In this document: positions 1 through 7,967 of the stretch, piece by piece | Layout of the letters: each line of letters opens with the position of its first letter | How positions within the stretch are numbered: position 1 is the first letter of the stretch | Origin: Shouchella sp047238345 | Lineage (GTDB): Bacteria > Bacillota > Bacilli > Bacillales > Bacillaceae_D | Length of the DNA: 64,000 nucleotides | Reading direction: 5' to 3' | Assembly: GCF_047238345.1 (NCBI RefSeq) | Contig: NZ_JBDFMQ010000001.1 | Coordinates: forward strand, 2,480,001-2,544,000 | Notes under the pieces: generated by a model | Seen by the model: only the letters and a program-made list of their open reading frames with translations | The model's database searches: none | What the model was told of the DNA's origin: nothing | Program-made: the position numbers and the translations under genes

Positions 1-387
1 GTGCGTTTGATGGCTAACAAGCATACGTAGCATCGTTCCTTTTGTCATCGTTGCACCTAAGGCTTCGAGTTCTTCTTCCATAAAGCTGTCTGAGTCGATG
101 TTTTCCATCGCTTGAAGCAACGCTCGGCTTACGCGATCATACGAATCTTTTATAACACTTGCACTGCTCGGCTGTTTTTCCGCAAGGTCCACGTCAAGCT
201 GCACACCTAGTTGCCCTACAAAAAATACAGGAGATGTCGTGAGGTGCCAACCTAACCAACCTAATGTGTTATGCCCTTCTTCAATCGCTTGTCCTAATTT
301 CTCATCTGACACGGCGTCTAAAACCGCTGATGTTAAATAAGATTCTTGTTTCCATTCTTGAATAAAATCTGCTACTTTGCGATACAT
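1..387 (-). CDS. DinB-family protein, C-terminus cut by window edge
   Basis: The reading frame starts at an ATG at 387, preceded by a good AGGAGCT ribosome site, and runs open to base 1, so the C-terminus lies outside the window. The 129 visible residues are rich in helix and carry the HNTLGWLGWHL segment and, at the very end, HQTH, where the metal-binding His pair of DinB/DUF664-type four-helix bundles is expected. DinB-family proteins in Bacillus are metal-binding helical bundles, often thiol transferases or damage-inducible proteins of unknown substrate. The family call is from motif spacing only; the substrate cannot be guessed. Confidence 0.6.
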   Translation of the reverse strand, partial: MYRKVADFIQEWKQESYLTSAVLDAVSDEKLGQAIEEGHNTLGWLGWHLTTSPVFFVGQLGVQLDVDLAEKQPSSASVIKDSYDRVSRALLQAMENIDSDSFMEEELEALGATMTKGTMLRMLVSHQTH

Positions 388-459
388 ACTACCAGCTCCT
401 TTTTTACGTCACTTCTTAGTATAGTAAAAACGATCAAACACATACAAGTAAGACGACCT

Positions 460-1920
460 TTATCCTTGCCACAAATCACTTTGTTCAAGCATTGCTGCTA
501 ACCTTATGAGTAACGCTTCATTTCCTTTAGACGCCATCGCTTGAACACCAATGGGCATACCTTGATTCGTTTGATAAACAGGGATGTTCATAGCTGGTTG
601 ACCGGTTAAATTTGCAAGCTGTGTAAAAGGCGTGTACGTCAAACTTGGTAAGAACATCTCATAAACAAGATCAAGCTGATCCTGAACGCCAAGTTTCTGC
701 ACCGTTTCTTTCAACCTCTGCTCTTCTTCTAATGATGGTGTTAGCTCGCCAATTTTCGGTGCAATCGATGCGGCACCTGGTGTTAAATACAAATCATAGT
801 TTTGGTGAAAGGCCATCGCTTTAGCAGCATGCTCGTCCCATGCAGTAAGGCTACTCGCATATTGCGCTGCTGATACATGCCTTCCAGCCTCTGAGAGAAC
901 AAAGGACTCGGTTTCCAATTCCTCTTCACGAAGGATTCTACCAATTGATTTCTCTAAACGCCCACGCATGTTTGCCATTTCGCCAGCGTTCATTAAATAA
1001 TATTGCTGCATTAAATAACGACCATCAATGGATGGAGACGCTTCTTCTAGCTCATATCCAAGAGAGTCAAGATATTGAACCGTTTCCATAAGTGCAGTTT
1101 TCGCATCGTCCGAAACAGGTGTACCGACTGGCGATTCATAGGAGTACGCAATACGCATAGGCGGTTCTTGATACATCGTCTCTTCAAACCCACCTACAAA
1201 TAAAGGTGTATGAAATGCCGCTTCTGGTTGATACGTTTGCAACACATCTAGCGCCCGTGCGCTATCCCTTACCGACCGACTTAAGACAAAATCAATCGCA
1301 GCTCCTTGCCACTGACGTCCTGCACCAGGCCCGACAGGTGTACGACCTCGTGTTGGTTTTAAGCCCACAAGCCCTGTGAATGAAGCAGGAATACGAATGG
1401 AACCCCCGCCATCACTTGCCCCAGCAATTGGTACGATCCCACTTGCTACAGCTGCCGCAGCACCACCACTGGAACCACCTGGCGAGTACGATTCATTGTG
1501 TGGATTTCTAGTTGCTCCGTACAATTTCGGTTCCGTAATGTTCTTTAGTCCAAATTCTGGAGAGTTTGTATAGCCCATCATAATAAACCCTGCATGTTGC
1601 AAGCGTTTGGTGTAATGACTGGACTCTTTAGCAACAGATCCTGTTAGTAATGGACTTCCAGCATTTATTTCTTCCTCTTTTAACGCTTGAGAAGAATTCT
1701 TTAATAAAAACGGAACGCCTTGAAAGAGTTGCTCCGCGTGGAGATCTTTCAATTCTTCTGTTGCTCGTTTTTCTCGGGTCGATACGACTGCATTTAATTG
1801 TTGATTAGCCAATATCCCTTCTGAACAAGCTTGAAGCACATCTAATGGTTGAATGCTCCGTTTTTTTATTAATTCTGCTAACGCCACACCATCAAACTGC
1901 TTATATTCACGAAAATTCAT
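460..1920 (-). CDS. Amidase-signature family hydrolase
   Basis: This 486-residue protein has the complete amidase-signature core: the catalytic Lys near residue 74 (PFLLKNS), the cis-Ser in GGSSGG around 150, and the nucleophile Ser near 174 in DGGGSIRIPAS. Such enzymes hydrolyse carbon-nitrogen amide bonds in the cytoplasm. The overall pattern and length look most like the NylA (6-aminohexanoate cyclic dimer hydrolase) branch rather than GatA, since gatC/gatB are not adjacent. The real substrate is unknown. The gene is followed upstream on the same strand by a second amide-bond hydrolase at 1960-2676, about 40 bp away, so the two may be co-transcribed. Confidence 0.88.
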   Translation of the reverse strand: MNFREYKQFDGVALAELIKKRSIQPLDVLQACSEGILANQQLNAVVSTREKRATEELKDLHAEQLFQGVPFLLKNSSQALKEEEINAGSPLLTGSVAKESSHYTKRLQHAGFIMMGYTNSPEFGLKNITEPKLYGATRNPHNESYSPGGSSGGAAAAVASGIVPIAGASDGGGSIRIPASFTGLVGLKPTRGRTPVGPGAGRQWQGAAIDFVLSRSVRDSARALDVLQTYQPEAAFHTPLFVGGFEETMYQEPPMRIAYSYESPVGTPVSDDAKTALMETVQYLDSLGYELEEASPSIDGRYLMQQYYLMNAGEMANMRGRLEKSIGRILREEELETESFVLSEAGRHVSAAQYASSLTAWDEHAAKAMAFHQNYDLYLTPGAASIAPKIGELTPSLEEEQRLKETVQKLGVQDQLDLVYEMFLPSLTYTPFTQLANLTGQPAMNIPVYQTNQGMPIGVQAMASKGNEALLIRLAAMLEQSDLWQG

Positions 1921-1959
1921 GTAGTTCGCCTCCTTTTCTTCAGTATAAAAGAACGCACA

Positions 1960-2676
1960 TTAATTTGCTTTTGATCTGCTTCTACATGACTCGCAAGCAT
2001 GGAGAAAGCCTTGAAAGAGTTTTTTTGAATAATCATCCTTCATATTTTCAGGATGCCATTGAACACCAACTTGAAAAGGATGTGTTTCATGTTCAATCGC
2101 TTCTACAACACCGTCATTCGTCCAACCGACTACTGCGAATGGAGATGGAACATGCCTAACAGCTTGATGGTGAAAACTGTTTACAACCATGGTTTGTGTC
2201 CCAACAATTGATGTAAGTGTAGAAGAATCGTTCATTTGAATTTGATGGCTACCGTACTCTCTCGGCGCTCGTTGATGATGCTGAATTAATTCACCTTGAA
2301 ATTGGCTTGGTAAATCTTGATACATATCTCCCCCAGCCGCAAGATTTAAGATTTGCATGCCTCGACAAATCGCGAGCACCGGTTTCTCTTCTGCTAAAGC
2401 CGCTTTAGCAAGCGCCATCTCAAATAAATCTCGCTCCGGTGTGATACTCCCTAGTTGAGGATGCGGTTCTTCATTAAATAGCATCGGATTAATATCCCCT
2501 CCACCCGTCATCAATAACCCGTCTAAATTCTTCATGTAGGACCAAGCTTTCGTCGGTTCAATATTTGGAAGCACAAACGGCAGAACTTGTTTCCCATTAA
2601 TTGAAGCAATATTATCTAGCGCCGTACTTAGTCTCCCTATGTCAACAATCGAAGAGGTAATGCCAATGGTTATCAT
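1960..2676 (-). CDS. Class I glutamine amidotransferase-like hydrolase (peptidase C26, PuuD-like)
   Basis: The 238-residue protein has the class I glutaminase triad: Cys near 104 in AICRGMQ, and His/Glu near 208/210 in VQWHPE. The C26 family includes gamma-glutamyl-GABA hydrolase (PuuD) and related enzymes that cleave gamma-glutamyl amides in polyamine or amine catabolism. The start is an ATG at 2676 with an AAAGGAGG ribosome site. It sits next to an amidase and is divergent from a FAD amine/amino-acid oxidase, which suggests a small catabolic set for amide or amine compounds; that link is inference. Confidence 0.85.
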   Translation of the reverse strand: MITIGITSSIVDIGRLSTALDNIASINGKQVLPFVLPNIEPTKAWSYMKNLDGLLMTGGGDINPMLFNEEPHPQLGSITPERDLFEMALAKAALAEEKPVLAICRGMQILNLAAGGDMYQDLPSQFQGELIQHHQRAPREYGSHQIQMNDSSTLTSIVGTQTMVVNSFHHQAVRHVPSPFAVVGWTNDGVVEAIEHETHPFQVGVQWHPENMKDDYSKKLFQGFLHACESCRSRSKAN

Positions 2677-2736
2677 GTTACACGCCTCCTTTTTCTTACA
2701 CTATGCGTATGAAAAAAAATGATGTCAATGCTAAAA

Positions 2737-2765
2737 TTGACATTTTTGGTTTGATTCGCTACGCT
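2737..2765 (+). promoter_or_regulatory. Possible promoter of the FAD oxidase gene
   Basis: A TTGACA box at 2737-2742 is followed after 17 bp by TACGCT, a poor -10 match. It lies inside the upstream in-frame extension of the oxidase reading frame, which supports the later start at 2805. Confidence 0.35.
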
Positions 2766-2804
2766 TTTCTAGTGATTGATACGCAAAAAGTGAGGCATTA
2801 TTTT

Positions 2805-3923
2805 ATGAGAAAACGAATGGTTTTAATTGGTGGAGGCATTGTTGGTAGCTCCACCGCATTTCATTTAGCCAAACAAGGGTACGATGTCGTTCTCGTTGAT
2901 GACAAACATCCAAATCGGGCAACAAATGCTGCTGCTGGAATTGTGTGTCCTTGGTTATCAAAACGACGAAATCAAGCTTGGTATCAGCTCGTGAAAAACA
3001 GCGCTGCCTATTACCCATCGTTTGTAGACACGCTCGCTACGCTCGGCGGCGAAAATACTGGATTTAAACGAACTGGCGCCCTCTGGATTCATGAAAAAAA
3101 AGAAAACGTTCTTGATACCATCGAACGTGCAAAACTCAAACGACACGACGCACCAGAAATTGGCGAACTCACGTATCTTGAAGGGGAGGACATTCAACAG
3201 CGATTTCCTGTTCTTGATACGCGTTATTATGGTGTATTCGTAGAAGGGGCTGGACGTGTTGATGGTCAATCGTTAAATCACTCCATGCAGCAAGCCGCAC
3301 AACGTCTAGGCGCAACCATCGTCCATCAAAAAGCGTCAATTGAAGAGCAAATGGACGGGCAGTTAGCCGTTTTCACTTCAGAAGGTGAGCTTGAATACGA
3401 CGAATTAATTATTACGAATGGCGCATGGGTGAAGCCATTATTCGAAAGAACTTCCATTACAGTAGACATTCGCGATCAAAAAGCACAGATTGTTCATTTA
3501 CAAATTGACCAAGATACATCCGAGTGGCCTGTGGTCATCCCTCCTGGAAATCAATATTTATTAGCTTTTCCTAACGGGAAAATTGTCGCTGGCTCTACGT
3601 ATGAAAACCATACGAACTTTAATTCGTCAGTTACTGCCGATGCTGTTCATACCTTACTAGACGAAACATTTTCTGTTGCTCCAGGATTACGAACCGCATC
3701 GTATGTAGAAACAAAAGTTGGGTTTCGACCTGTTGCCCCACATCACATGCCACTTTTCGGAAGAATGCCAAACTACGAAAAAGTATGGATTGCAAACGGC
3801 CTCGGTTCTACTGGTTTGACGGCAGGACCTTACATTGGCTACGCACTCGCTGAATGTCTTGCAAGGCGAGATGTTCCCCTGTCGGATACCCTATTTAACG
3901 TCGAATCCATTATTAAACCATAA
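2805..3923 (+). CDS. FAD-dependent amino-acid/amine oxidoreductase (DadA/DAO family)
   Basis: The frame is open from 2703, but the ATG at 2805 is preferred: it has a GTGAGG site at suitable spacing and places the dinucleotide-binding motif GGGIVGSS at residues 9-16, as is usual for the family. A C-terminal FAD-contact segment (GLGSTGLTAGPYIG) is also present. The 372-residue length fits glycine/D-amino-acid oxidases and DadA-like dehydrogenases, which oxidise an amine carbon using FAD. It is divergently transcribed from two amide hydrolases, compatible with downstream oxidation of a released amine or amino acid. The substrate is not readable from sequence. Confidence 0.85.
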   Translation: MRKRMVLIGGGIVGSSTAFHLAKQGYDVVLVDDKHPNRATNAAAGIVCPWLSKRRNQAWYQLVKNSAAYYPSFVDTLATLGGENTGFKRTGALWIHEKKENVLDTIERAKLKRHDAPEIGELTYLEGEDIQQRFPVLDTRYYGVFVEGAGRVDGQSLNHSMQQAAQRLGATIVHQKASIEEQMDGQLAVFTSEGELEYDELIITNGAWVKPLFERTSITVDIRDQKAQIVHLQIDQDTSEWPVVIPPGNQYLLAFPNGKIVAGSTYENHTNFNSSVTADAVHTLLDETFSVAPGLRTASYVETKVGFRPVAPHHMPLFGRMPNYEKVWIANGLGSTGLTAGPYIGYALAECLARRDVPLSDTLFNVESIIKP

Positions 3924-3950
3924 AAAGCTTGAGCAAAGGCATAAGAGAGA

Positions 3951-3988
3951 AAGATGAGTAATCTAGCAGTGATTACTCATCTTTTTTT
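3951..3988 (+). terminator. Rho-independent terminator after the FAD oxidase gene
   Basis: A 13-bp nearly perfect stem (AAGATGAGTAATC with its complement) around a 7-nt loop is followed by a T tract. Confidence 0.85.
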
Positions 3989-4078
3989 AAAAAACGATCG
4001 TTGGATTTGAACGAAACTCGAGGTCTTTTTGCTTACAGTTGGTTGAAACGGGTATGGGTATAAACTGGAGGGATGACG

Positions 4079-4522
4079 ATGAGTTACTATGACCAAATGG
4101 ACAAAGACGCAAATCATCGAGAGCAACCTGAGAAGTATCGTGTAGGGCGGGGTGAACAAGGCGTATTAATGATTGAACCATATAAAAGTGAAATCCTCCC
4201 AAATTGGCGATTTAAAACGCCTAAAGTCGCTAAAGCATCTTCAGAAAAAATCTATGAACAGTTTCTTGCTTATAAAAAAGAGGATGATCTGGTCGGCATG
4301 GATATGGCGAGAAAATTTTTGCAAATGGGCTACACTCGAGCTAGACGGTATGCAAATTACCCTGGAGGTAAAAAATACGATAAAGATGGGAACCTTAATG
4401 ACCGTGATATTGATGAAGAAAAAGCAAAAGCAGCGTCTTATTTTGAAGAAAAGTGGATAAAAGTAAGGGAAGATCAAGACTACTTAAAAAAGAAAAAGCA
4501 ACACCAAGACCGTTATGGCTAA
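4079..4522 (+). CDS. DUF4385-like small protein
   Basis: This 147-residue, highly charged soluble protein matches what I recall of the DUF4385 family, with the YRVGRGEQGVL and ARKFLQMGYTRARRYAN blocks as its most recognisable parts. No catalytic motif or function is known to me. Two ATGs are possible; the one at 4079 has GGAGGG at 6 bp, while the ATG at 4073 directly abuts that site, so 4079 is chosen. It is convergent with the UDG-like gene, whose stop codon lies one base away, leaving no room for a separate terminator. Confidence 0.6.
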   Translation: MSYYDQMDKDANHREQPEKYRVGRGEQGVLMIEPYKSEILPNWRFKTPKVAKASSEKIYEQFLAYKKEDDLVGMDMARKFLQMGYTRARRYANYPGGKKYDKDGNLNDRDIDEEKAKAASYFEEKWIKVREDQDYLKKKKQHQDRYG

Positions 4523-4523
4523 C

Positions 4524-5150
4524 TTAATAAACGGTTAGTAGTTGCTTAAGACCTTGCATATCTGCTGCAATCGTTTCTTTTAAATGCTGCCGATAAAATA
4601 CAGAAGACGGATGGTAAGTGGGAAAGATCATAAACCAATTATTGCTCCGCTCGTAGGCGCCTTCTTCTGAATAACGTAAAATTTTACTACAAAAAGGCTT
4701 TCCATGCTGTTCGTTGACTTTAAATGACGAACCAACAATTCGTTCGAGGGCAATTCTACCTAGCGTCACAATGACTTTAGGTTTAATGTGTTCAATTGTT
4801 TCATCTAAAAGGATCGCATGGGCGTCTATCTCTTTTTTGATCGGCGTTCGATTTCCTCTCTCTTCAACCGGCTTTTGCTGACTTTTGAGGTCTGTTTTAT
4901 ACGGTCTACTTCGAATAACACTCGTAACAAAGATCTCTTCCCGCGTTAGGTGAATAGAATGAAGGTAGGTTTGGAAGCTCTCTGCTGATTGACCTGAAAA
5001 AGGTTTTCCTGTAACGATTTCCGTTCTTCCTGGCGCTTCTCCTAAAAATAAAACGTCAGCTTGCTCATTTCCCGCTCCTTCTAAGAACCCTTCACAAGCA
5101 AATGGTTGCATTCGTCGCTTCGCTTCTTTTATCGTCTCTTCTTTATACAT
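4524..5150 (-). CDS. Uracil-DNA glycosylase superfamily protein, family-4-like, without the Fe-S cysteines
   Basis: The 208-residue protein shows the UDG-superfamily motifs: GEAPGRTE with GKPFSG near residues 38-53, NRTP and VIVTLGR in the middle, and TYHPSS near the C-terminus. Family 4 enzymes excise uracil from DNA and carry four Cys ligands for a 4Fe-4S cluster. Here only two cysteines are seen (FACEG and PFCSK), and the usual N-terminal CxxC is absent, so the cluster is probably missing. It is preceded by a 44-residue ORF whose stop codon is two bases upstream of this start, so translation may be coupled. Confidence 0.8.
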   Translation of the reverse strand: MYKEETIKEAKRRMQPFACEGFLEGAGNEQADVLFLGEAPGRTEIVTGKPFSGQSAESFQTYLHSIHLTREEIFVTSVIRSRPYKTDLKSQQKPVEERGNRTPIKKEIDAHAILLDETIEHIKPKVIVTLGRIALERIVGSSFKVNEQHGKPFCSKILRYSEEGAYERSNNWFMIFPTYHPSSVFYRQHLKETIAADMQGLKQLLTVY

Positions 5151-5152
5151 CG

Positions 5153-5287
5153 TTATCCTCTTCTAGTTTTTACTTGCGCCTGTAGCAAAGCTAATTTTGT
5201 AATAAAGCGTTTCCGTTCACCGTCACTAGCCGCACACCAAATCGACTGATAGAGCGCATTAATCCGATTTTGATCACGATTCACCAT
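5153..5287 (-). CDS. 44-residue hypothetical protein coupled to the UDG gene
   Basis: An ATG at 5287 with a GGAAGTAGG-type ribosome site opens a 44-codon frame that ends two bases before the start of the UDG-like gene. The product is basic and probably helical (IWCAASDGERKRFITKLALLQAQ). The tight spacing suggests a true small gene or a leader peptide that couples translation to the glycosylase. I do not recognise a family. Confidence 0.5.
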   Translation of the reverse strand: MVNRDQNRINALYQSIWCAASDGERKRFITKLALLQAQVKTRRG

Positions 5288-5313
5288 TCAAACCTACTTC
5301 CATACTTAGTTCT

Positions 5314-6465
5314 TTACTGCTTAGTATAGACCGTCTCACCATTTATAATCGTTTGTTGGACGACTGAAGTTATCGCAAGGGGATGCTCGCTCCATATGAC
5401 CATATCTGCATCTTTCCCTTCCTCCAGCGTACCTAATCGATCTTCTATTTGTAAATGCTCTGCCGCATAAACGGTTAATGCTTTTAGCATCGTGTTCTCG
5501 CTTACACCATATTTCAAGGCATGAGATGCTGTTGTAATTAGATGCTCAATTGGAATAACGGGATGATCTGTCGTAATTGTAAAAGGGCTACCGGTATCGG
5601 CAAATCGTTTCACAGTTTCCCAGCTTTTATTCGCTAATTCCTGTTTTGACCGGGCCGAAAATGTTGGTCCAATTGTAAAACGAAACCCACTCGCACGTAG
5701 TTCATCTACAATTAGATGTCCTTCTGTTACATGCTCAATGGTCATGTTTATGTTAAATTCTTTTGCAATGCGAATGGCTGTAGCAATATCATCCGCTCGA
5801 TGGGCATGGATTCGCATTGGTAACTCGCCATTCACAACAGGTAGCAACTGTTCCATTCCTAAATCCCTCGTCGTAAGCGTTCCTTGCTCTTTTTGTTTTC
5901 CATAATCTTGAGCCTTCATCAATTCTTGGCGAAGTACAGCTGCAACGCCCATTCTTGTAAGGGGCATTTTCCCTTTTGGGCCGTGGATATTTTTGGGATT
6001 TTCACCGAGTGCCCCCTTCATAGCTGATGGAGATTGCACAATCATGTCTTCCACCGTATTTCCGACTGTTTTAATGACACATGTCTCCCCTCCAATGACG
6101 TTCGCACTGCCAGGCAACACTTGCACAGTCGTAATTCCTGCTCTTCTCGCATCAGCAAATCCACTATCTTCTGGGTGAATGCCATCTAGCGCCCGAACTT
6201 CTGGTGTACACGGTTTTGTGGTTTCATTGAAATCATGACCAGCTTTCCCTACATCTTGTGCAAAGACCCCTAGATGCGTATGGACGTCAATTACCCCAGG
6301 CGTCACCCATCCCCCTTTCGCATCAATGACTATCCAATCAGCTTGTCGATCAATTTCTTTTTCTACTTTTACAATTTTTGTTCCTTCTACAAGAATGTCG
6401 AACAGTACAACTTCTTCTTGGGTCCCTGTCCATACCTTCCCATTTACAATGAGTGTTTTTTCCAT
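5314..6465 (-). CDS. Metal-dependent amidohydrolase (imidazolonepropionase-like)
   Basis: This 383-residue protein has the amidohydrolase TIM-barrel signature: PGVIDVHTH with the HxH pair at residues 62 and 64, further metal-ligand candidates in RIHAHR and TIEHVTEGH, and the catalytic Asp in ITTDHP late in the barrel. An N-terminal beta-sandwich and a C-terminal GKDADMVIW strand complete the usual fold. Such enzymes hydrolyse ring amides or related C-N bonds; imidazolonepropionases and prolidase-like members are the nearest groups. No Hut genes are nearby, so the substrate stays open. The upstream neighbour is the AbrB-type regulator, with a terminator and a Spo0A-like box between them. Confidence 0.82.
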   Translation of the reverse strand: MEKTLIVNGKVWTGTQEEVVLFDILVEGTKIVKVEKEIDRQADWIVIDAKGGWVTPGVIDVHTHLGVFAQDVGKAGHDFNETTKPCTPEVRALDGIHPEDSGFADARRAGITTVQVLPGSANVIGGETCVIKTVGNTVEDMIVQSPSAMKGALGENPKNIHGPKGKMPLTRMGVAAVLRQELMKAQDYGKQKEQGTLTTRDLGMEQLLPVVNGELPMRIHAHRADDIATAIRIAKEFNINMTIEHVTEGHLIVDELRASGFRFTIGPTFSARSKQELANKSWETVKRFADTGSPFTITTDHPVIPIEHLITTASHALKYGVSENTMLKALTVYAAEHLQIEDRLGTLEEGKDADMVIWSEHPLAITSVVQQTIINGETVYTKQ

Positions 6466-6489
6466 TATTCATTCCCCCTATTGAATAAT

Positions 6490-6496
6490 TTCGACA
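6490..6496 (-). promoter_or_regulatory. Spo0A-box-like site between the AbrB-type gene and the amidohydrolase gene
   Basis: The minus strand reads TGTCGAA, the core of the Spo0A binding box, 25 bp upstream of the amidohydrolase start. A single 7-bp match can occur by chance; it gains weight because two more occur upstream of the neighbouring AbrB-type gene. Confidence 0.4.
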
Positions 6497-6532
6497 CAAA
6501 AAAACCGCTGCCTTCTTTTTGGCTAACGGTGA
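6497..6532 (-). terminator. Terminator of the AbrB-type gene
   Basis: On the minus strand ACCGTTAGCC pairs imperfectly with GGCAGCGGT and is followed by seven T residues. The stem overlaps the stop codon of the regulator gene. Confidence 0.75.
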
Positions 6533-6810
6533 TTGGAGTCCATCCGATCTTGCAATTCTTTAATCAAGTGCTCAGCACCTTCTTTGCTCAAACAAATACT
6601 GCCATTTGCAAGCATTAGGTTCTCGTCTGAACTTTCCCCAGTAATCAAACATGCGCTGTATGGCTGATACTTTTCTAATACAATCTGATCGCCATCGATT
6701 AAAATCGCAAGCGGTGTTTTAATTTCTATATTCAACATGCTCCTTAATTCTTTTGGAATAACAATTCGTCCGAGCTGATCTAGTTTTCTTACAATACCTG
6801 TTGATTTCAC
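6523..6810 (-). CDS. AbrB/Abh-type transition-state regulator
   Basis: The 95-residue protein begins MKSTGIVRKLDQLGRIVIP, the swapped-hairpin DNA-binding domain of AbrB, Abh and SpoVT, and has an AbrB-like C-terminal half (CLITGE, LSKEGAEHLIKELQ) used for multimerisation. AbrB-type proteins repress many stationary-phase genes during growth. The length fits AbrB (96) or Abh (92) and not the longer SpoVT. The locus is not the usual abrB position, so this may be a paralogue. A candidate SigA promoter with a Spo0A box at the expected start site lies upstream, which matches how Spo0A represses abrB in B. subtilis. Confidence 0.9.
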   Translation of the reverse strand: MKSTGIVRKLDQLGRIVIPKELRSMLNIEIKTPLAILIDGDQIVLEKYQPYSACLITGESSDENLMLANGSICLSKEGAEHLIKELQDRMDSNHR

Positions 6811-6898
6811 TTCAACGAGTCCTCCTTAACAATTCCTAATTTTACCTTTTTATTAACCATTCTAGTTTACTTCATCTTTTCCTTTTTTTATAGTGTAT

Positions 6899-6907
6899 TT
6901 CGACAAA
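6899..6907 (-). promoter_or_regulatory. Spo0A box over the start site of the AbrB-type gene
   Basis: The minus strand reads TTTGTCGAA, a full match to the 0A-box consensus, directly after the -10 hexamer. Binding there would block RNA polymerase, as known for the B. subtilis abrB promoter. Confidence 0.7.
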
Positions 6908-6936
6908 ATTAGTGTTAAGTCGCACCTGAATTCCAA
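6908..6936 (-). promoter_or_regulatory. Candidate SigA promoter of the AbrB-type gene
   Basis: TTGGAA at 6931-6936 and ACTAAT at 6908-6913, read on the minus strand, are separated by exactly 17 bp. Both hexamers match four of six consensus bases, and the 0A box follows immediately. Confidence 0.55.
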
Positions 6937-6985
6937 AAGCTGCTAGCTTATGTAGTACTTTTTGATCATTTTTCAGATAATGATT

Positions 6986-6996
6986 TTCGACAAAAA
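6986..6996 (-). promoter_or_regulatory. Second Spo0A-like box upstream of the AbrB-type gene
   Basis: Minus-strand TTTGTCGAAAA lies at the end of the rpmA terminator T tract, about 50 bp upstream of the -35 element. It could serve as an upstream operator. Confidence 0.45.
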
Positions 6997-7022
6997 AAAC
7001 CTTGCGAATGCAAGGTTTTATG
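6994..7022 (-). terminator. Terminator of the rplU-prp-rpmA operon
   Basis: AACCTTGCATTCGCAAGGTT followed by eight T residues, overlapping the rpmA stop codon. It separates the ribosomal operon from the regulator gene. Confidence 0.85.
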
Positions 7023-7296
7023 CTGGATATACACTTACTTGTTTACGGTCACGGCCAACGCGCTCGTATTTAACAACACCGTCCACTTTCGCGAATAGTG
7101 TGTCGTCGCCACCTTTACCAACATTGGTTCCAGGGTAAACACGTGTACCTCTTTGACGAACAAGGATTGATCCTCCCGTTACAGCTTGACCATCAGCACG
7201 TTTAGCACCAAGGCGTTTTGAACGAGAATCACGACCGTTTTTCGTACTACCTACTCCCTTTTTCGAAGCGAAAAATTGAAGGTCCATTCTTAACAT
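7018..7296 (-). CDS. rpmA: 50S ribosomal protein L27
   Basis: The 92-residue product has the L27 signature GSTKNGRDS and GTNVGKGGDDTLFA. L27 sits near the peptidyl-transferase centre of the large subunit. The start at 7296 is chosen because GGAGGTGACG precedes it and the product then begins MLRMDLQFFASKKG, the Firmicute N-terminal extension that must be cut off by the Prp protease, encoded just upstream. The frame is open further upstream to 7320, but that part overlaps the end of prp. It is the last gene of the rplU-prp-rpmA operon. Confidence 0.97.
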   Translation of the reverse strand: MLRMDLQFFASKKGVGSTKNGRDSRSKRLGAKRADGQAVTGGSILVRQRGTRVYPGTNVGKGGDDTLFAKVDGVVKYERVGRDRKQVSVYPA

Positions 7297-7300
7297 ATCG

Positions 7301-7642
7301 TCACCTCCTGTCGGTTTCAATACTCATAAATGAGCGATATGATTCTTCCATTGATTGAAGGGATAGCTCCATCCCTTTCAAAAGCAATTGAACATCATCA
7401 TATGTTTTGGTATCCAGATTTTCTGGAACTTCACAGTGCAGATAACCACCTTCTGAACCAGCCAAATCAACAACAAGATCCACTCCACACAACGCATGAA
7501 CAGCATTAATCGCTCCAATTGAAACGGCTGAAGCACCTGCACAAACAATATCTTGTCCATGCGGTCCTGCTTCGGCATGGCCACTCATTGTAAACATGGT
7601 AATGTTCTCTTCTTGATCATGGTTAAATTGAATACGTATCAT
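7301..7642 (-). CDS. prp: Ribosomal-processing cysteine protease Prp
   Basis: The 113-residue protein has the Prp catalytic pair, His22 in MSGHAE and Cys34 in DIVCAGASAV. Prp removes the N-terminal extension of L27 in Firmicutes. The substrate gene rpmA follows within a few bases, and its product has the matching cleavage region (QFFASKKG). This is the ysxB gene of the conserved L21-Prp-L27 operon. Nothing is unusual about it. Confidence 0.95.
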   Translation of the reverse strand: MIRIQFNHDQEENITMFTMSGHAEAGPHGQDIVCAGASAVSIGAINAVHALCGVDLVVDLAGSEGGYLHCEVPENLDTKTYDDVQLLLKGMELSLQSMEESYRSFMSIETDRR

Positions 7643-7647
7643 CGGTC

Positions 7648-7956
7648 TTACCCGTTAATTTTGCCAATAACAACTTTTGTATAAGGTTGACGATGGCCTT
7701 GCTTACGACGATAGTTTTTCTTCGCTTTCATTTTGTATACGATAATTTTCTTGTTACGACCGTGTTTTTCAACCGTGCCTGTAACAGATGCACCGTCTAC
7801 AAATGGAGCGCCGACCTTAGCTGAGTCGCCACCTACAAATAGAACTTTATCAAAGCTTACCTCTGCTCCAGCCTCAGCATCTAGTTTCTCAACATAGATC
7901 TCTTGACCTTCTACCACTTTGATTTGTTTCCCACCAGTTTCGATAATTGCGTACAT
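7648..7956 (-). CDS. rplU: 50S ribosomal protein L21
   Basis: The 102-residue product starts MYAIIETGGKQIKV and ends with the KKNYRRKQGHRQPYTKV RNA-binding tail, both typical of L21. It binds 23S rRNA in the large subunit. An AGGAGGTGCAGAG ribosome site precedes the ATG, and a structured leader lies just upstream, the expected place for the L21 autoregulatory element. It is the first gene of the operon with prp and rpmA. Confidence 0.98.
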   Translation of the reverse strand: MYAIIETGGKQIKVVEGQEIYVEKLDAEAGAEVSFDKVLFVGGDSAKVGAPFVDGASVTGTVEKHGRNKKIIVYKMKAKKNYRRKQGHRQPYTKVVIGKING

Positions 7957-7967
7957 CTCTGCACCTC

